A DNA stretch of 39,213 nt, from the IMG/VR virus record IMGVR_UViG_3300042883_000269, positions 1 through 39,213 of that record; one strand, written 5' to 3'. The DNA is from a virus. A model generated the notes under the pieces. The model ran no database searches and was not told the origin of the DNA. It was given only the letters and a program-made list of their open reading frames with translations. Each line of letters opens with the position of its first letter. The first letter of the stretch is position 1. The position numbers and the translations under genes are program-made. Of this stretch, positions 29,162-37,162 are shown piece by piece.

Positions 29162-31392
29162 TTACATACGGATTGAAAGACCTTCAAGTAGGTGAGAAGC
29201 CACCTAAAACAAGGGTGGAGGACGCTGGATCATCCCGCGCAATGCTTTACACCCTTATTGAAGACGATCAAATCGCATCGTATCGCCGCAGTCAGATTCA
29301 AGGAATCATTGACGGCAACCCCCCATTTAACGAGCAACAGCTTCGTGAGCTTGGTCAGGCAGATCGTATTAATGTCAATTGGGGGCATGCAGAAGCCAAG
29401 GTTGAGGCAGCAGTAATTCCTTATTTTGACATCCTCACATCCGTTGGTTCGTATGCTACTTGTAAGACCAAGTACGGCAAGGACATGGGCAAGCGAGAGG
29501 AGTGGAGCCGTATTATTACAGAAGAGTTCCACAGGCTTCTTGCTTCTTCTAATCCAAACTTCCTAGCGCAGCACCAAGTATGTCATAAGCAGCTAGTCAT
29601 TCACGGACAGGCTTGTATGTATTTCCCTGACCAGACTGATTGGCGAGCAAAGGCTATTGAGCCTTGGGCTTTGGTTGTTCCAAAGGGAGCAAAGGTTGAT
29701 TGGAACAATTGGGAGTTCTGCTATGTCCTTGATGAGATGTACTGCGAGGAGTTGTATTCCTACATTGAGAATAAAGAAGCGGCAGAGCGTGGAGGATGGG
29801 ATGTCGAGGAAGTTCGCAAGGCAATCATGCAGGCTCGTATTGACGAACAGGATCAACGCCGTCCTTGGGAGTGGTATCAGAAAGAGCTTAAGAACAATGG
29901 ACTCTATTATTCCTACGCCAAGAGCAAGGTCATTAAGATCGCTCACTTCTATGTGCGTGAATACGATGGTCGCATCTCTCACTACATCTTTGATCGGCTC
30001 AACAGTACAGAGTTCCTTTGCAAGAAGGTTGGAAGGTATCAAGATTTCTCCAACGCATTTACTGTCTTCCTTAACGGAGTAGGTAACGGATTCTATCATG
30101 GCGTGAGGGGCATGGGCCAGAAGGTGTATAAGTATGCCGAGGCCATGAATCGCATGAATAACTCCCTCATGGAGAATGCGATCATCGGTGGAACCACAAT
30201 GTTCCGCGCTAACTCCGCAGCAGACGCAGAGAAGATGAAGAGCGTTCAGATTGGCCCTTGGAGGATTCTTCCTGTCGGCCTTGAGCTTGTTCAGCAGAAT
30301 GTTTCGACCAACCTTGCTGCATCCATGCAAGTTGCTCAGTTCTTTAACTCACAGGAGTCCGATGACATTGGTAGCTTCATGCCTTCCGTATCTGGTGGTG
30401 GAGGAAAGAAGGGCAGCAGGGAAATTGAGATGGAGATTGGAGAGAAGTCTCGCCTTACCAATACTCGTGCAGAAATCTATCTACAGGCTCTTGATGTTCA
30501 TTACGCAGAAGTCTATCGCAGGGCAGCTAATCCTAACCTTATTGAAGAGGATCATGGTGGAGCGGAAGCATTACGCTTCCAGAAGGCTTGTATGGATCGC
30601 GGAGTTCCAGCGGGTGCATTGCTCGACATCGACACCATTAAGGCAACCCGATCCATTGGTCAGGGTTCATCTGCCGCTCGTATGCAAGCGATGGGGCTTA
30701 TCGGCCAGTATCTTCCTCAACTCCCAGAGTCCAATCGGAAACGAGTAATTAATGCCAACATAGCGGCAATCGCGGGACAGACGGGGGTTGAGACTTTCGG
30801 AATTCCAGAGGAGACAAAACCAGATGGCAACGACCTATCCATTGCATCTCTTGAGAATAATGCACTCCAATCGGGAGGCCAAGTTCTCATTGATCCAGAT
30901 CAGAATCACGCTACTCACCTTGCTGTTCATCTTCAGTTTGGTGGAGGGGTTGTGCAAGCGGTGCAGGATCAGCAGATAGATCCACGACAGGCCAATCAGT
31001 CTATGCAAGCATTGCTGCCTCACTTGCTTGGTCATCTTCAGTTCTTGGAGACAGATCCAACTCGTCAAGACCAGTTCAACAATATGAACGAGCAGACGAG
31101 CGAGCTTATGAAGATTGCCGACCAGCTTGCGCGTATGGCTGAAGACCTACAACAGAAGGAGATGGAAGCCCAGCAACAGGCTATGGAGCAGCAGGGTGGA
31201 CAGCAAGATCCACAGCAGATGATTGCTATGAATAAAATAGAGCTTGACCGCTTGAAGTTCCAGAATGACGCTCAGATCAAGCAAGCAAAAGCCCAACACC
31301 AGATGCAGTTGCAAGACCGCAAAACGGCGCAGAGGCTGATGATTGACAAGCTGAAGATCGCCCAGCAATACGGCGGCAACCAAAACCAATAA
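29158..31392 (+). CDS. Portal protein (744 aa)
   Basis: The portal forms the dodecameric gate for DNA at one capsid vertex. The length, the N-terminal region with RINVNWGHAEAKVEAAVIPYF, the central stem-like helices (RMNNSLMENAIIGG) and the long C-terminal Gln-rich helices (EAQQQAMEQQGGQQDPQQM), which can form the barrel seen in podovirus portals, support this. It is coupled by ATGA to the Cys-cluster gene upstream and followed by small basic proteins, scaffold and terminase, so this is the packaging module. Confidence 0.85.
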   Translation: MITYGLKDLQVGEKPPKTRVEDAGSSRAMLYTLIEDDQIASYRRSQIQGIIDGNPPFNEQQLRELGQADRINVNWGHAEAKVEAAVIPYFDILTSVGSYATCKTKYGKDMGKREEWSRIITEEFHRLLASSNPNFLAQHQVCHKQLVIHGQACMYFPDQTDWRAKAIEPWALVVPKGAKVDWNNWEFCYVLDEMYCEELYSYIENKEAAERGGWDVEEVRKAIMQARIDEQDQRRPWEWYQKELKNNGLYYSYAKSKVIKIAHFYVREYDGRISHYIFDRLNSTEFLCKKVGRYQDFSNAFTVFLNGVGNGFYHGVRGMGQKVYKYAEAMNRMNNSLMENAIIGGTTMFRANSAADAEKMKSVQIGPWRILPVGLELVQQNVSTNLAASMQVAQFFNSQESDDIGSFMPSVSGGGGKKGSREIEMEIGEKSRLTNTRAEIYLQALDVHYAEVYRRAANPNLIEEDHGGAEALRFQKACMDRGVPAGALLDIDTIKATRSIGQGSSAARMQAMGLIGQYLPQLPESNRKRVINANIAAIAGQTGVETFGIPEETKPDGNDLSIASLENNALQSGGQVLIDPDQNHATHLAVHLQFGGGVVQAVQDQQIDPRQANQSMQALLPHLLGHLQFLETDPTRQDQFNNMNEQTSELMKIADQLARMAEDLQQKEMEAQQQAMEQQGGQQDPQQMIAMNKIELDRLKFQNDAQIKQAKAQHQMQLQDRKTAQRLMIDKLKIAQQYGGNQNQ

Positions 31393-31400
31393 TCACTAAA

Positions 31401-31547
31401 ATGAAAAAAGGATTGTACGCAAATGTTAATGCCAAACAGGAGCGCATTAAGAAAGGATCTGGAGAGAAGATGCGTAAGGTGGGAAGCAAAGGCGCACCAA
31501 CCGCCAAGGCTTTTCGCGATTCCAAGAAAACCGCTAAGAAGAAATGA
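31401..31547 (+). CDS. Small basic protein (48 aa)
   Basis: Lys/Arg-rich product starting MKKGLYANVNAKQERI and containing EKMRKVGSKGAPTAKAF, a pattern I know from short proteins next to portal genes in many podoviruses. It probably binds DNA or a virion protein. The stop overlaps the next ATG (ATGA, 31544-31547). Confidence 0.8.
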   Translation: MKKGLYANVNAKQERIKKGSGEKMRKVGSKGAPTAKAFRDSKKTAKKK

Positions 31548-31804
31548 GCGAGGCTTGGACACGCAAGGAGGGGAAGAACCCTAAAGGCGGTCTTAACGCC
31601 AAGGGAAGAGCTTCCTACAACAAGGCCACTGGAGGCAACCTAAAGCCACCAGCACCTAGCCCAAAAACAGATAAGGATGCCGCAAGGAAGAAATCCTTTT
31701 GCGCCAGAATGAAAGGAATGAAAGCAAAACTCACAAGCCCAGCAAAGAAGCGTGATCCCGACAGCAGGATCAACAAATCGTTGCGAGCTTGGAAGTGTAA
31801 GTAA
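31544..31804 (+). CDS. DUF6321-like basic protein (86 aa)
   Basis: The sequence KNPKGGLNAKGRASYNKATG, then FCARMKGMKAKLTS and DSRINKSLRAW, fits the DUF6321 family of phage proteins usually encoded beside head genes. Highly basic; a DNA-binding or internal head role is plausible but not established. Confidence 0.8.
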   Translation: MSEAWTRKEGKNPKGGLNAKGRASYNKATGGNLKPPAPSPKTDKDAARKKSFCARMKGMKAKLTSPAKKRDPDSRINKSLRAWKCK

Positions 31805-31822
31805 ACCAAAACCAAAAAACAA

Positions 31823-32002
31823 ATGACATCAAACCCGTTTGAGTCGGGCAGAGAAGAAATGAGGGAACAGATTGTTTCTCTCATCTACGAGCGATACATA
31901 TATTTTCGCACATTCCACGGACAAGAATCCGAGTTAGCACTAACCCTAAAAAATCTCATACATTCGATACGAGACGATCAAGCAAAAGAAATACAATTTT
32001 AA
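31823..32002 (+). CDS. Small hypothetical protein (59 aa)
   Basis: Product MTSNPFESGREEMREQIVSL then a second helix (SELALTLKNLIHSIRDDQA). The ATG follows the A/C-rich leader AACCAAAACCAAAAAACAA. It fills the space between two head genes exactly, with one base before the next ATG. No family is recognised. Confidence 0.6.
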   Translation: MTSNPFESGREEMREQIVSLIYERYIYFRTFHGQESELALTLKNLIHSIRDDQAKEIQF

Positions 32003-32003
32003 T

Positions 32004-32282
32004 ATGAATTTTGAAGAGTGGAGGGCTGATGTTACCCTTGCTGTGGAGCTAAAGAAGATCCTTCAACTGCCAGTTCTAAAGGCTGCACTTGAATTAACAG
32101 ACGGCTTAACTGCCGCCAAGACGCTTGGTAACACAAGTGCTTTAACCAAAGTTGCAGCGAACGCATCAGTCCTTTTTGGATTTGATGCAGGACGAGCGTC
32201 TATCATTACAGACCTTCATAACCTATCCATAGTTCCAGAGGAATTTGAAGAGGTTCAACCTAGCTATACCAACAATCTTTAA
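32004..32282 (+). CDS. Small helical protein (92 aa) of the head module
   Basis: Helical throughout (EEWRADVTLAVELKKILQL; AKTLGNTSALTKVAANASV) with a conserved-looking FGFDAGRASIITDLHNL segment. The place between portal and scaffold is typical for small head-associated proteins. No specific function can be assigned. Confidence 0.55.
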   Translation: MNFEEWRADVTLAVELKKILQLPVLKAALELTDGLTAAKTLGNTSALTKVAANASVLFGFDAGRASIITDLHNLSIVPEEFEEVQPSYTNNL

Positions 32283-32285
32283 TTT

Positions 32286-33500
32286 ATGTCAGACACACCA
32301 AACAACACACCAAGTCAAACGCAAGCGGCAGATTCCGTTATTGCTACCACCCCGCCACCTAACAACGAGTCATGGGAAACACAAATCTCTCGTCAGCTTA
32401 ACAGTAAGCCTGACATCAAGAAGATTGACCTCAAGTCCCTAGAGGATCTTCCAGACAGCATGGCTCCTACGGACATGGACTATGTGGCTGAACAAGACGC
32501 TAATGATTACCTTAAACAGATGGACGGAGGCACAACCGATGAGCCAACCAAGAATTCCAAGAAAACCAAGGTGGTCGTTAAGGAGGAGGCTATTGAGGTC
32601 AATGACAATAGCTTTGATGTGTCTGATCTTGATCTTACCAAGGAGCCTAGCCCCATTGTTGAAACCAAGACCAAAAAGAGCAAGGAGGACAACATCGCGG
32701 AGCTTCGCAAGAAGGCAGAGGCTTACGAGGAATCCCTCAAGGCCAAGGACACGGAGGTTTCCAGCTACCGCGAGAAGCTTGAGAAGCTAGAGGGAGAGCT
32801 TGAGCGCACAGCCTTTGAGCGTTCCCCTAAGTTTAAGGACAAGTACGAGGCTCCATTTGCTTCTTCCGTTGATGCTGCAAAAGCATTTGCTGAGGAGTTT
32901 GCTGATGATGCAACGATTGCAGAGAAGGCTCTGTCTCTTAAGGGTCGCGAGCGCATTGAGTTTATTGACGAATCCTTCGGAGGGGGCGCGGCGGCTGGTC
33001 AGTTCTTGTCTCTCGTTAATGACGCAGAAGGCAAGCGTGGAGCATTGGAGGGTGCGCTAGAGAACTATCGCGCCACGGCTACGGAGATTGACCAAGCGGA
33101 GCAGCAGCACAGCCTAAAGATCGTAGAGGAAGTTAATACGAACTTTGATCGGATGACTAATCATCTTGCCAAGAAAAGCGACTTCTTCCGTATGACAGGA
33201 GATGACGATAATGACAAGCTGGTGACTCAGAGGATTGAAGCGGCTCGAGCAATTATTCATGGCAATGCCACAAGCAACGAGATGACTGTTGCTCCATTCC
33301 TTGCCGTTATCGCTCGTGAGGCAGTAGCTGAAAACGATAAGCTCAAAGCAGAGCTTGCCAAGTATAAGAGCAGGGCTAAAGAAGATGCGGCGGTTCAGCC
33401 TCGCATCAGCAAAGGCTCCTCTAGTGATTTGGATGACGATGTGATTGGTAAACCTAAATCGGCTCTTGACAGCATCCGCTCTCAACTGCGAGGATACTAA
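32286..33500 (+). CDS. Scaffold-like protein (404 aa)
   Basis: The N-terminus is Pro/Thr/Gln-rich and acidic. Residues 140-180 form a coiled coil (NIAELRKKAEAYEESLKAKD). The rest is helical, and the C-terminus is short and basic (SALDSIRSQLRGY), as in capsid-binding ends of scaffolds. Position between portal and terminase fits. The unusual point is that the capsid gene is not adjacent. A terminator follows. Confidence 0.6.
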   Translation: MSDTPNNTPSQTQAADSVIATTPPPNNESWETQISRQLNSKPDIKKIDLKSLEDLPDSMAPTDMDYVAEQDANDYLKQMDGGTTDEPTKNSKKTKVVVKEEAIEVNDNSFDVSDLDLTKEPSPIVETKTKKSKEDNIAELRKKAEAYEESLKAKDTEVSSYREKLEKLEGELERTAFERSPKFKDKYEAPFASSVDAAKAFAEEFADDATIAEKALSLKGRERIEFIDESFGGGAAAGQFLSLVNDAEGKRGALEGALENYRATATEIDQAEQQHSLKIVEEVNTNFDRMTNHLAKKSDFFRMTGDDDNDKLVTQRIEAARAIIHGNATSNEMTVAPFLAVIAREAVAENDKLKAELAKYKSRAKEDAAVQPRISKGSSSDLDDDVIGKPKSALDSIRSQLRGY

Positions 33501-33520
33501 TTCAGTTAATTTAAAATTGA

Positions 33521-33565
33521 AGCCCCTCTCTGCCGTGTTTGCGGATCTGGGAGGGGTTTCTTTTT
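33521..33565 (+). terminator. Terminator between scaffold and terminase genes
   Basis: GCCCCTC (33522-33528) and GAGGGG (33551-33556), with an inner CCG/CGG pair, are followed by TTTCTTTTT (33557-33565). The terminase ATG lies 3 bases after the T-tract, so terminase must come from readthrough or an unseen promoter. Confidence 0.8.
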
Positions 33566-33568
33566 AAC

Positions 33569-35257
33569 ATGGCATTACAGACTTACGGACTAGACTTTAC
33601 CAAGTTTCCCAACATCACTCAGCTTGAGATAGAGCTATTGATGGTTGCGGATAAAGATCCTTCTCGCATTACAGGGATAAGCAGGGGGCAGCATATCAAG
33701 CATTGCATTCATATGCTTTGGCCCGATGTGATGAAAAGCTGGAACGATTGGAACGAGTTGGCGTTATGGGCGTGGACGCACTACGACGAGATCGGAGTTA
33801 CTGGATGTGCGGCGGCTGGCAAGACCTTCACCTTTACGCTCCTGTCTCTGGTAGAGTATCTGGCAAAACCCATGGGAACTCGTGTGGCTTTAACGAGTAC
33901 GACTGTCCCTTCTCTTCGCGGTCGTATCTGGGCAGAGATGATGAAGTTCATCCGTCCTTGCGTTCCTCTCTTTGGTCTTAATGTAGTGGATTCACAAACC
34001 AAGATCCAATTTACCAGAGGTGATGATAGGTCGGCTATTATAGCCCTTGCCGTCGATTCTGGGGCTGTAGAGCAAGCCGTAGGTAAGTTGCAAGGTGTTC
34101 ACCTACCAAGGATGTGCGTGATGGCTGACGAGGCCGCACAGACGAATCCAGCTATCTTCTCCGCTCGTGCCAACTTGCAAGTTGGTACTGACTTTTATCA
34201 CTTCATCGCCATTGCCAACGCTTCCAGCTTATTTGATCCTCATGGACTATTCTGCGAGCCAAACATGGGGTGGGGTAGCATCGGAGATAACGATGAGCAT
34301 TGGGAAACCAAGTCGGGAATATGCGTGAGATTCGATGGCCTTAAGTCCCCGAACATCAAAGCTGGTCGGCTTATCTACCCCTACCTATTCGGGCAGGACA
34401 ATGTTGACACTATCCGCAAGAACTTTGGAGAGGGCAGCTTGGAGTGGAATAGCTATTGTAGGGGGATGTGGAGCAAAAGTGGTTCTCGTAATACAATGGT
34501 GGACTCAGCCATGATTACGGAAGGCAAGGCTAGGGAGAAGGTGGTATGGGCGGGTGGCAATATCAAGACACTTGCCGCTCTCGACCCTGCATTCACTACG
34601 GAGGGTGATGATTGCATCCTGCGATTCGCCAAGGTAGGCAAGGCAACTGATGGCAACTTGACCATTAACTTGACTGAGGTCGTTAAGTTGCAACTCATGG
34701 ATGATCCGAACTACCCGCTATTCTACCAAGTGGCAGATCAGACGATTGAGCAGCTTAAAAAGAATGGCGTAGAGCCAGAAGACTTTGCTCTTGATTCAAC
34801 TGGTGCTGGTGCTGGCATTGCCGACATCATTTCTCAGCGGTGGCATTCTGGATTCGTGCGAGTCTCGTTTGGTGGTGCAGCCACAGACTCCCCGATAAGC
34901 GTGGAAGATAATCGTCCCGCAAAGCAAGTCTATGCCAACCGAGTGACGCAGCTTTGGGGACAGATCAAAGTGATCATTATGAGTGGCAGAATGAGAGGTT
35001 TGGACGATCAGACCTCCAGAGAGTTATGCGCTCGCATTTATTCTTTGAGGAACGAGAGAACGCTTTTGGAGAGCAAGAAGGATCTCAAGAAGAGGACGAA
35101 GGGAAGCTCTCCAGATAGGGCAGATGCCCTTGCGTTGCTCGCTGAACTATTTGTGACGCAAAACGGATTGGGAGATGCAACTGGAAGTCAATCACAAAAT
35201 TCTGGCGATTGGGATGATTTTATTATGGACAATGAATTGGAGCCTGACTATCGGTAG
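33569..35257 (+). CDS. Terminase large subunit
   Basis: The ATPase has Walker A GCAAAGKT (residues 79-86) and Walker B VMADE (184-188). The nuclease domain shows LAALDPAF (Asp339), ALDSTGAGAG (Asp409) and SSPDRADAL near residue 533, the three acidic positions of RNase H-like terminases. It pumps DNA into the prohead through the portal and cuts it. ATG 33569 is chosen because the only upstream candidate (TTG 33539) lies inside the terminator. No small terminase is recognised; one of the small genes may fill that role. Followed after 3 bases by a small gene. Confidence 0.95.
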   Translation: MALQTYGLDFTKFPNITQLEIELLMVADKDPSRITGISRGQHIKHCIHMLWPDVMKSWNDWNELALWAWTHYDEIGVTGCAAAGKTFTFTLLSLVEYLAKPMGTRVALTSTTVPSLRGRIWAEMMKFIRPCVPLFGLNVVDSQTKIQFTRGDDRSAIIALAVDSGAVEQAVGKLQGVHLPRMCVMADEAAQTNPAIFSARANLQVGTDFYHFIAIANASSLFDPHGLFCEPNMGWGSIGDNDEHWETKSGICVRFDGLKSPNIKAGRLIYPYLFGQDNVDTIRKNFGEGSLEWNSYCRGMWSKSGSRNTMVDSAMITEGKAREKVVWAGGNIKTLAALDPAFTTEGDDCILRFAKVGKATDGNLTINLTEVVKLQLMDDPNYPLFYQVADQTIEQLKKNGVEPEDFALDSTGAGAGIADIISQRWHSGFVRVSFGGAATDSPISVEDNRPAKQVYANRVTQLWGQIKVIIMSGRMRGLDDQTSRELCARIYSLRNERTLLESKKDLKKRTKGSSPDRADALALLAELFVTQNGLGDATGSQSQNSGDWDDFIMDNELEPDYR

Positions 35258-35260
35258 GGC

Positions 35261-35524
35261 ATGGAAACCCAAGAGTCTGTTTACACCCACCTCATCAACA
35301 AGATCCCACCAGTAACGGATGGAAATAAACACAATCAAACCAAAAACAGAATAGGGGAGGTTTTTGGAGAATGGGAGGTTCTAGGTTTTTCGCATAAGCT
35401 ACCCAGAAAAAAGAAAGGGCATGAAGCGATTACTTGGTGGCTCGTTGGATCACAATCATCCATGCAAATTAAAAGCTTGGAACAATTGCGTGTTTGCAAA
35501 CAAAGATTTAAAAAGTCAGAATAA
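35261..35524 (+). CDS. Orphan FG-x-W-x-VL module protein (87 aa)
   Basis: Residues 28-55 (RIGEVFGEWEVLGFSHKLPR, then ITWWLV) resemble the N-terminal module of the HNH protein encoded downstream (GKQFGRLHVLRKA, then EWVCICSC), without its Cys residues and without a nuclease domain. It may be a separate DNA-binding protein or a relic of an HNH gene. It lies directly behind terminase. Confidence 0.5.
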   Translation: METQESVYTHLINKIPPVTDGNKHNQTKNRIGEVFGEWEVLGFSHKLPRKKKGHEAITWWLVGSQSSMQIKSLEQLRVCKQRFKKSE

Positions 35525-35536
35525 CAAGACGAAACT

Positions 35537-35605
35537 ATGGAAAAAACAAATTGTTGGTACATTTAGATATTGACATCAATTCAGTAGATGACTTAATGTA
35601 CGCAT
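35537..35605 (+). promoter_or_regulatory. Promoter of the third HNH gene
   Basis: TTGACA (35570-35575), 18-base spacer, TAATGT (35594-35599), 6 bases to ATG 35606. A relic-like frame starts ATGGAAAAA at 35537, the same nine bases that start the nuclease gene at 36166. Confidence 0.55.
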
Positions 35606-36178
35606 ATGAAAGCAGTAGATTTATCTGGAAAGCAATTTGGGAGGCTTCATGTTTTACGGAAAGCATTAGTTGGAACTTCACACCAAACTGAGTGGGTATG
35701 TATTTGCTCTTGCGGAAATACAAAAATTGCCAGCACTCGTCTATTGAGACGAAATTCAACAAAGAGTTGCGGATGCTTAAAACTAGAAACATTAAAAGCT
35801 AGGGCAACTCATGGATTGAGCAATTCATCAGAATATAGGGCATGGCAGGCAATGCAGTCTAGGTGCAGTATTTCAAGCAAACAAAAAAAGGATTACTACG
35901 ACAGGGGCATCAAGGTTTGTCGTGGATGGATTGGCGAGGGAGGGTTTTTGAGATTTATAGATTGCGTTGGATTTAAACCAAGTCCCATGCACTCCCTTGA
36001 TAGAATTGACAACAATAAGGGGTATCAACCAGACAATGTGCAATGGGCAACATCAAAGCAACAAGTCAACAATCGCTCCTTAAAAAGAATTGAAAATTTT
36101 TCTGATGAACAGATGATTCAAGAAATGAATCGTCGTGGATTCAGAACAACCAAAACAAAAAAAACATGGAAAAAGTAA
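35606..36178 (+). CDS. HNH endonuclease with FGRL-Cys-cluster module (190 aa)
   Basis: The N-terminal module (QFGRLHVLRKA; WVCICSCGNTK; STKSCGCLK) is the DNA-binding zinc part of a common phage HNH family. The nuclease part is THGLSNSSEYRAWQAMQSRC, DRGIKVCRGWI and LDRIDNNKGYQPDNVQWAT (Asp132, Asn147 region). It probably cuts and homes at a nearby site. It has its own promoter. Its last four codons overlap the start of the PD-(D/E)XK nuclease gene in another frame. Confidence 0.85.
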   Translation: MKAVDLSGKQFGRLHVLRKALVGTSHQTEWVCICSCGNTKIASTRLLRRNSTKSCGCLKLETLKARATHGLSNSSEYRAWQAMQSRCSISSKQKKDYYDRGIKVCRGWIGEGGFLRFIDCVGFKPSPMHSLDRIDNNKGYQPDNVQWATSKQQVNNRSLKRIENFSDEQMIQEMNRRGFRTTKTKKTWKK

Positions 36179-36879
36179 AGCTAGTTAGAGATCAGCCACA
36201 TCAGAAGTATTTTTTACAAGATGGGACTCAAGTTGCAGGAGGATCTACAATCTCTAAGATTGGAGAGGATGCTGGAGGTTTAATTTACTGGGCGTGGGAT
36301 TTGGGCAAAAAAGGAAAAGATTACAGGAAAGTAAGCCAAGAGGCTTGCGATGTGGGAACGCTGGCTCACTTTATGATAGAAGCCTTCTTGAATGGATTTG
36401 TATGCGACCTTGACGATTACTCCACGGCTGACATTGAGAAGGCTATTGTGTGCTACACCAAGTTCGTTGATTGGTGGGATCAGCAGAACCTTATCAAGCA
36501 AGTAACAGAGATTCAGCTTGTCCATCACGAATTGCGTTATGGTGGAACGATTGACCTTATCGCATGGAGCAAGGCATTGAATGGATTTGTGCTGATTGAC
36601 TTCAAGACATCCAAGAAGATCAGTGAGCCTTACTGGAGGCAATGCGCTGGATACGCTCAACTCTGGAACTTCCATGAAGACAGGGTTGCCTCGCCGCAAC
36701 AGCCAGCCCGTCATATTAAGAGCCATGCCATCGTCCGTATTGGCAAGCAGGAGGAGGGTGATTTCGAGGTGGTTTGGAAAGATGACCTTTCTAATTACTG
36801 GAACACATTCCAACAGCAAGTTAAAGTCTGGTGGGCATTGAAGGAAGAGAAGCCCAAGAAGATCAAGAAAACCAAGTAA
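36166..36879 (+). CDS. PD-(D/E)XK nuclease, RecB/Cas4-like (237 aa)
   Basis: Motifs in order: GTLAHFMIEAF (His68), YGGTIDLIAW (Asp130), VLIDFKTSK (Asp145, Lys147) and YWRQCAGYAQLW (Gln159, Tyr163), the set of RecB-family and Cas4-like exonucleases. It probably degrades one strand for the ERF annealing protein. No Cys cluster for an iron-sulphur centre is evident. The ATG follows the A/C-rich leader AACCAAAACAAAAAAAAC, which is at the same time coding for the end of the HNH protein. Confidence 0.85.
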   Translation: MEKVKLVRDQPHQKYFLQDGTQVAGGSTISKIGEDAGGLIYWAWDLGKKGKDYRKVSQEACDVGTLAHFMIEAFLNGFVCDLDDYSTADIEKAIVCYTKFVDWWDQQNLIKQVTEIQLVHHELRYGGTIDLIAWSKALNGFVLIDFKTSKKISEPYWRQCAGYAQLWNFHEDRVASPQQPARHIKSHAIVRIGKQEEGDFEVVWKDDLSNYWNTFQQQVKVWWALKEEKPKKIKKTK

Positions 36880-36880
36880 C

Positions 36881-37162
36881 ATGATGTTCCATAGATACGA
36901 AGAGGAATGGCTTATGCTAAGTGACCAAGAAATACATAAACGACTCCTTGAATTCAGAAAATACATAATGAAGTGGAGAAAGTCTTGGGCATCGAAATTG
37001 CCAATGTCTTGTAGGGCTTGTCAGGTGGTATTTAACTGCGGAGCAAAAAATGAAAAGGAAATGCAATCAAAAATATTAAAACAAGAGATTAATGTAAAAG
37101 TAACCAAAAACTGCGGGAAAAAAACATATAAAGAACTTCAAGACTACTTTTTAAACACATGA
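36881..37162 (+). CDS. Small basic protein with Cys pair (93 aa)
   Basis: Helical N-terminus (QEIHKRLLEFRKYIMKWRK), then SCRACQVVFNCG and a Lys-rich end. It begins one base after the nuclease stop and overlaps the helicase start (ATGA). It could be a helicase loader or a DNA-binding accessory by position, but no family is recognised. Confidence 0.55.
   Translation: MMFHRYEEEWLMLSDQEIHKRLLEFRKYIMKWRKSWASKLPMSCRACQVVFNCGAKNEKEMQSKILKQEINVKVTKNCGKKTYKELQDYFLNT

Noticed and set aside
29593-30330. Leftward 245-codon frame opposite the portal gene
   Set aside because: Shadow of the portal coding strand; no start context or known motifs.
33539-33568. Extended terminase start at TTG 33539
   Set aside because: The extension is encoded by the terminator hairpin and T-tract; ATG 33569 starts a normal protein.
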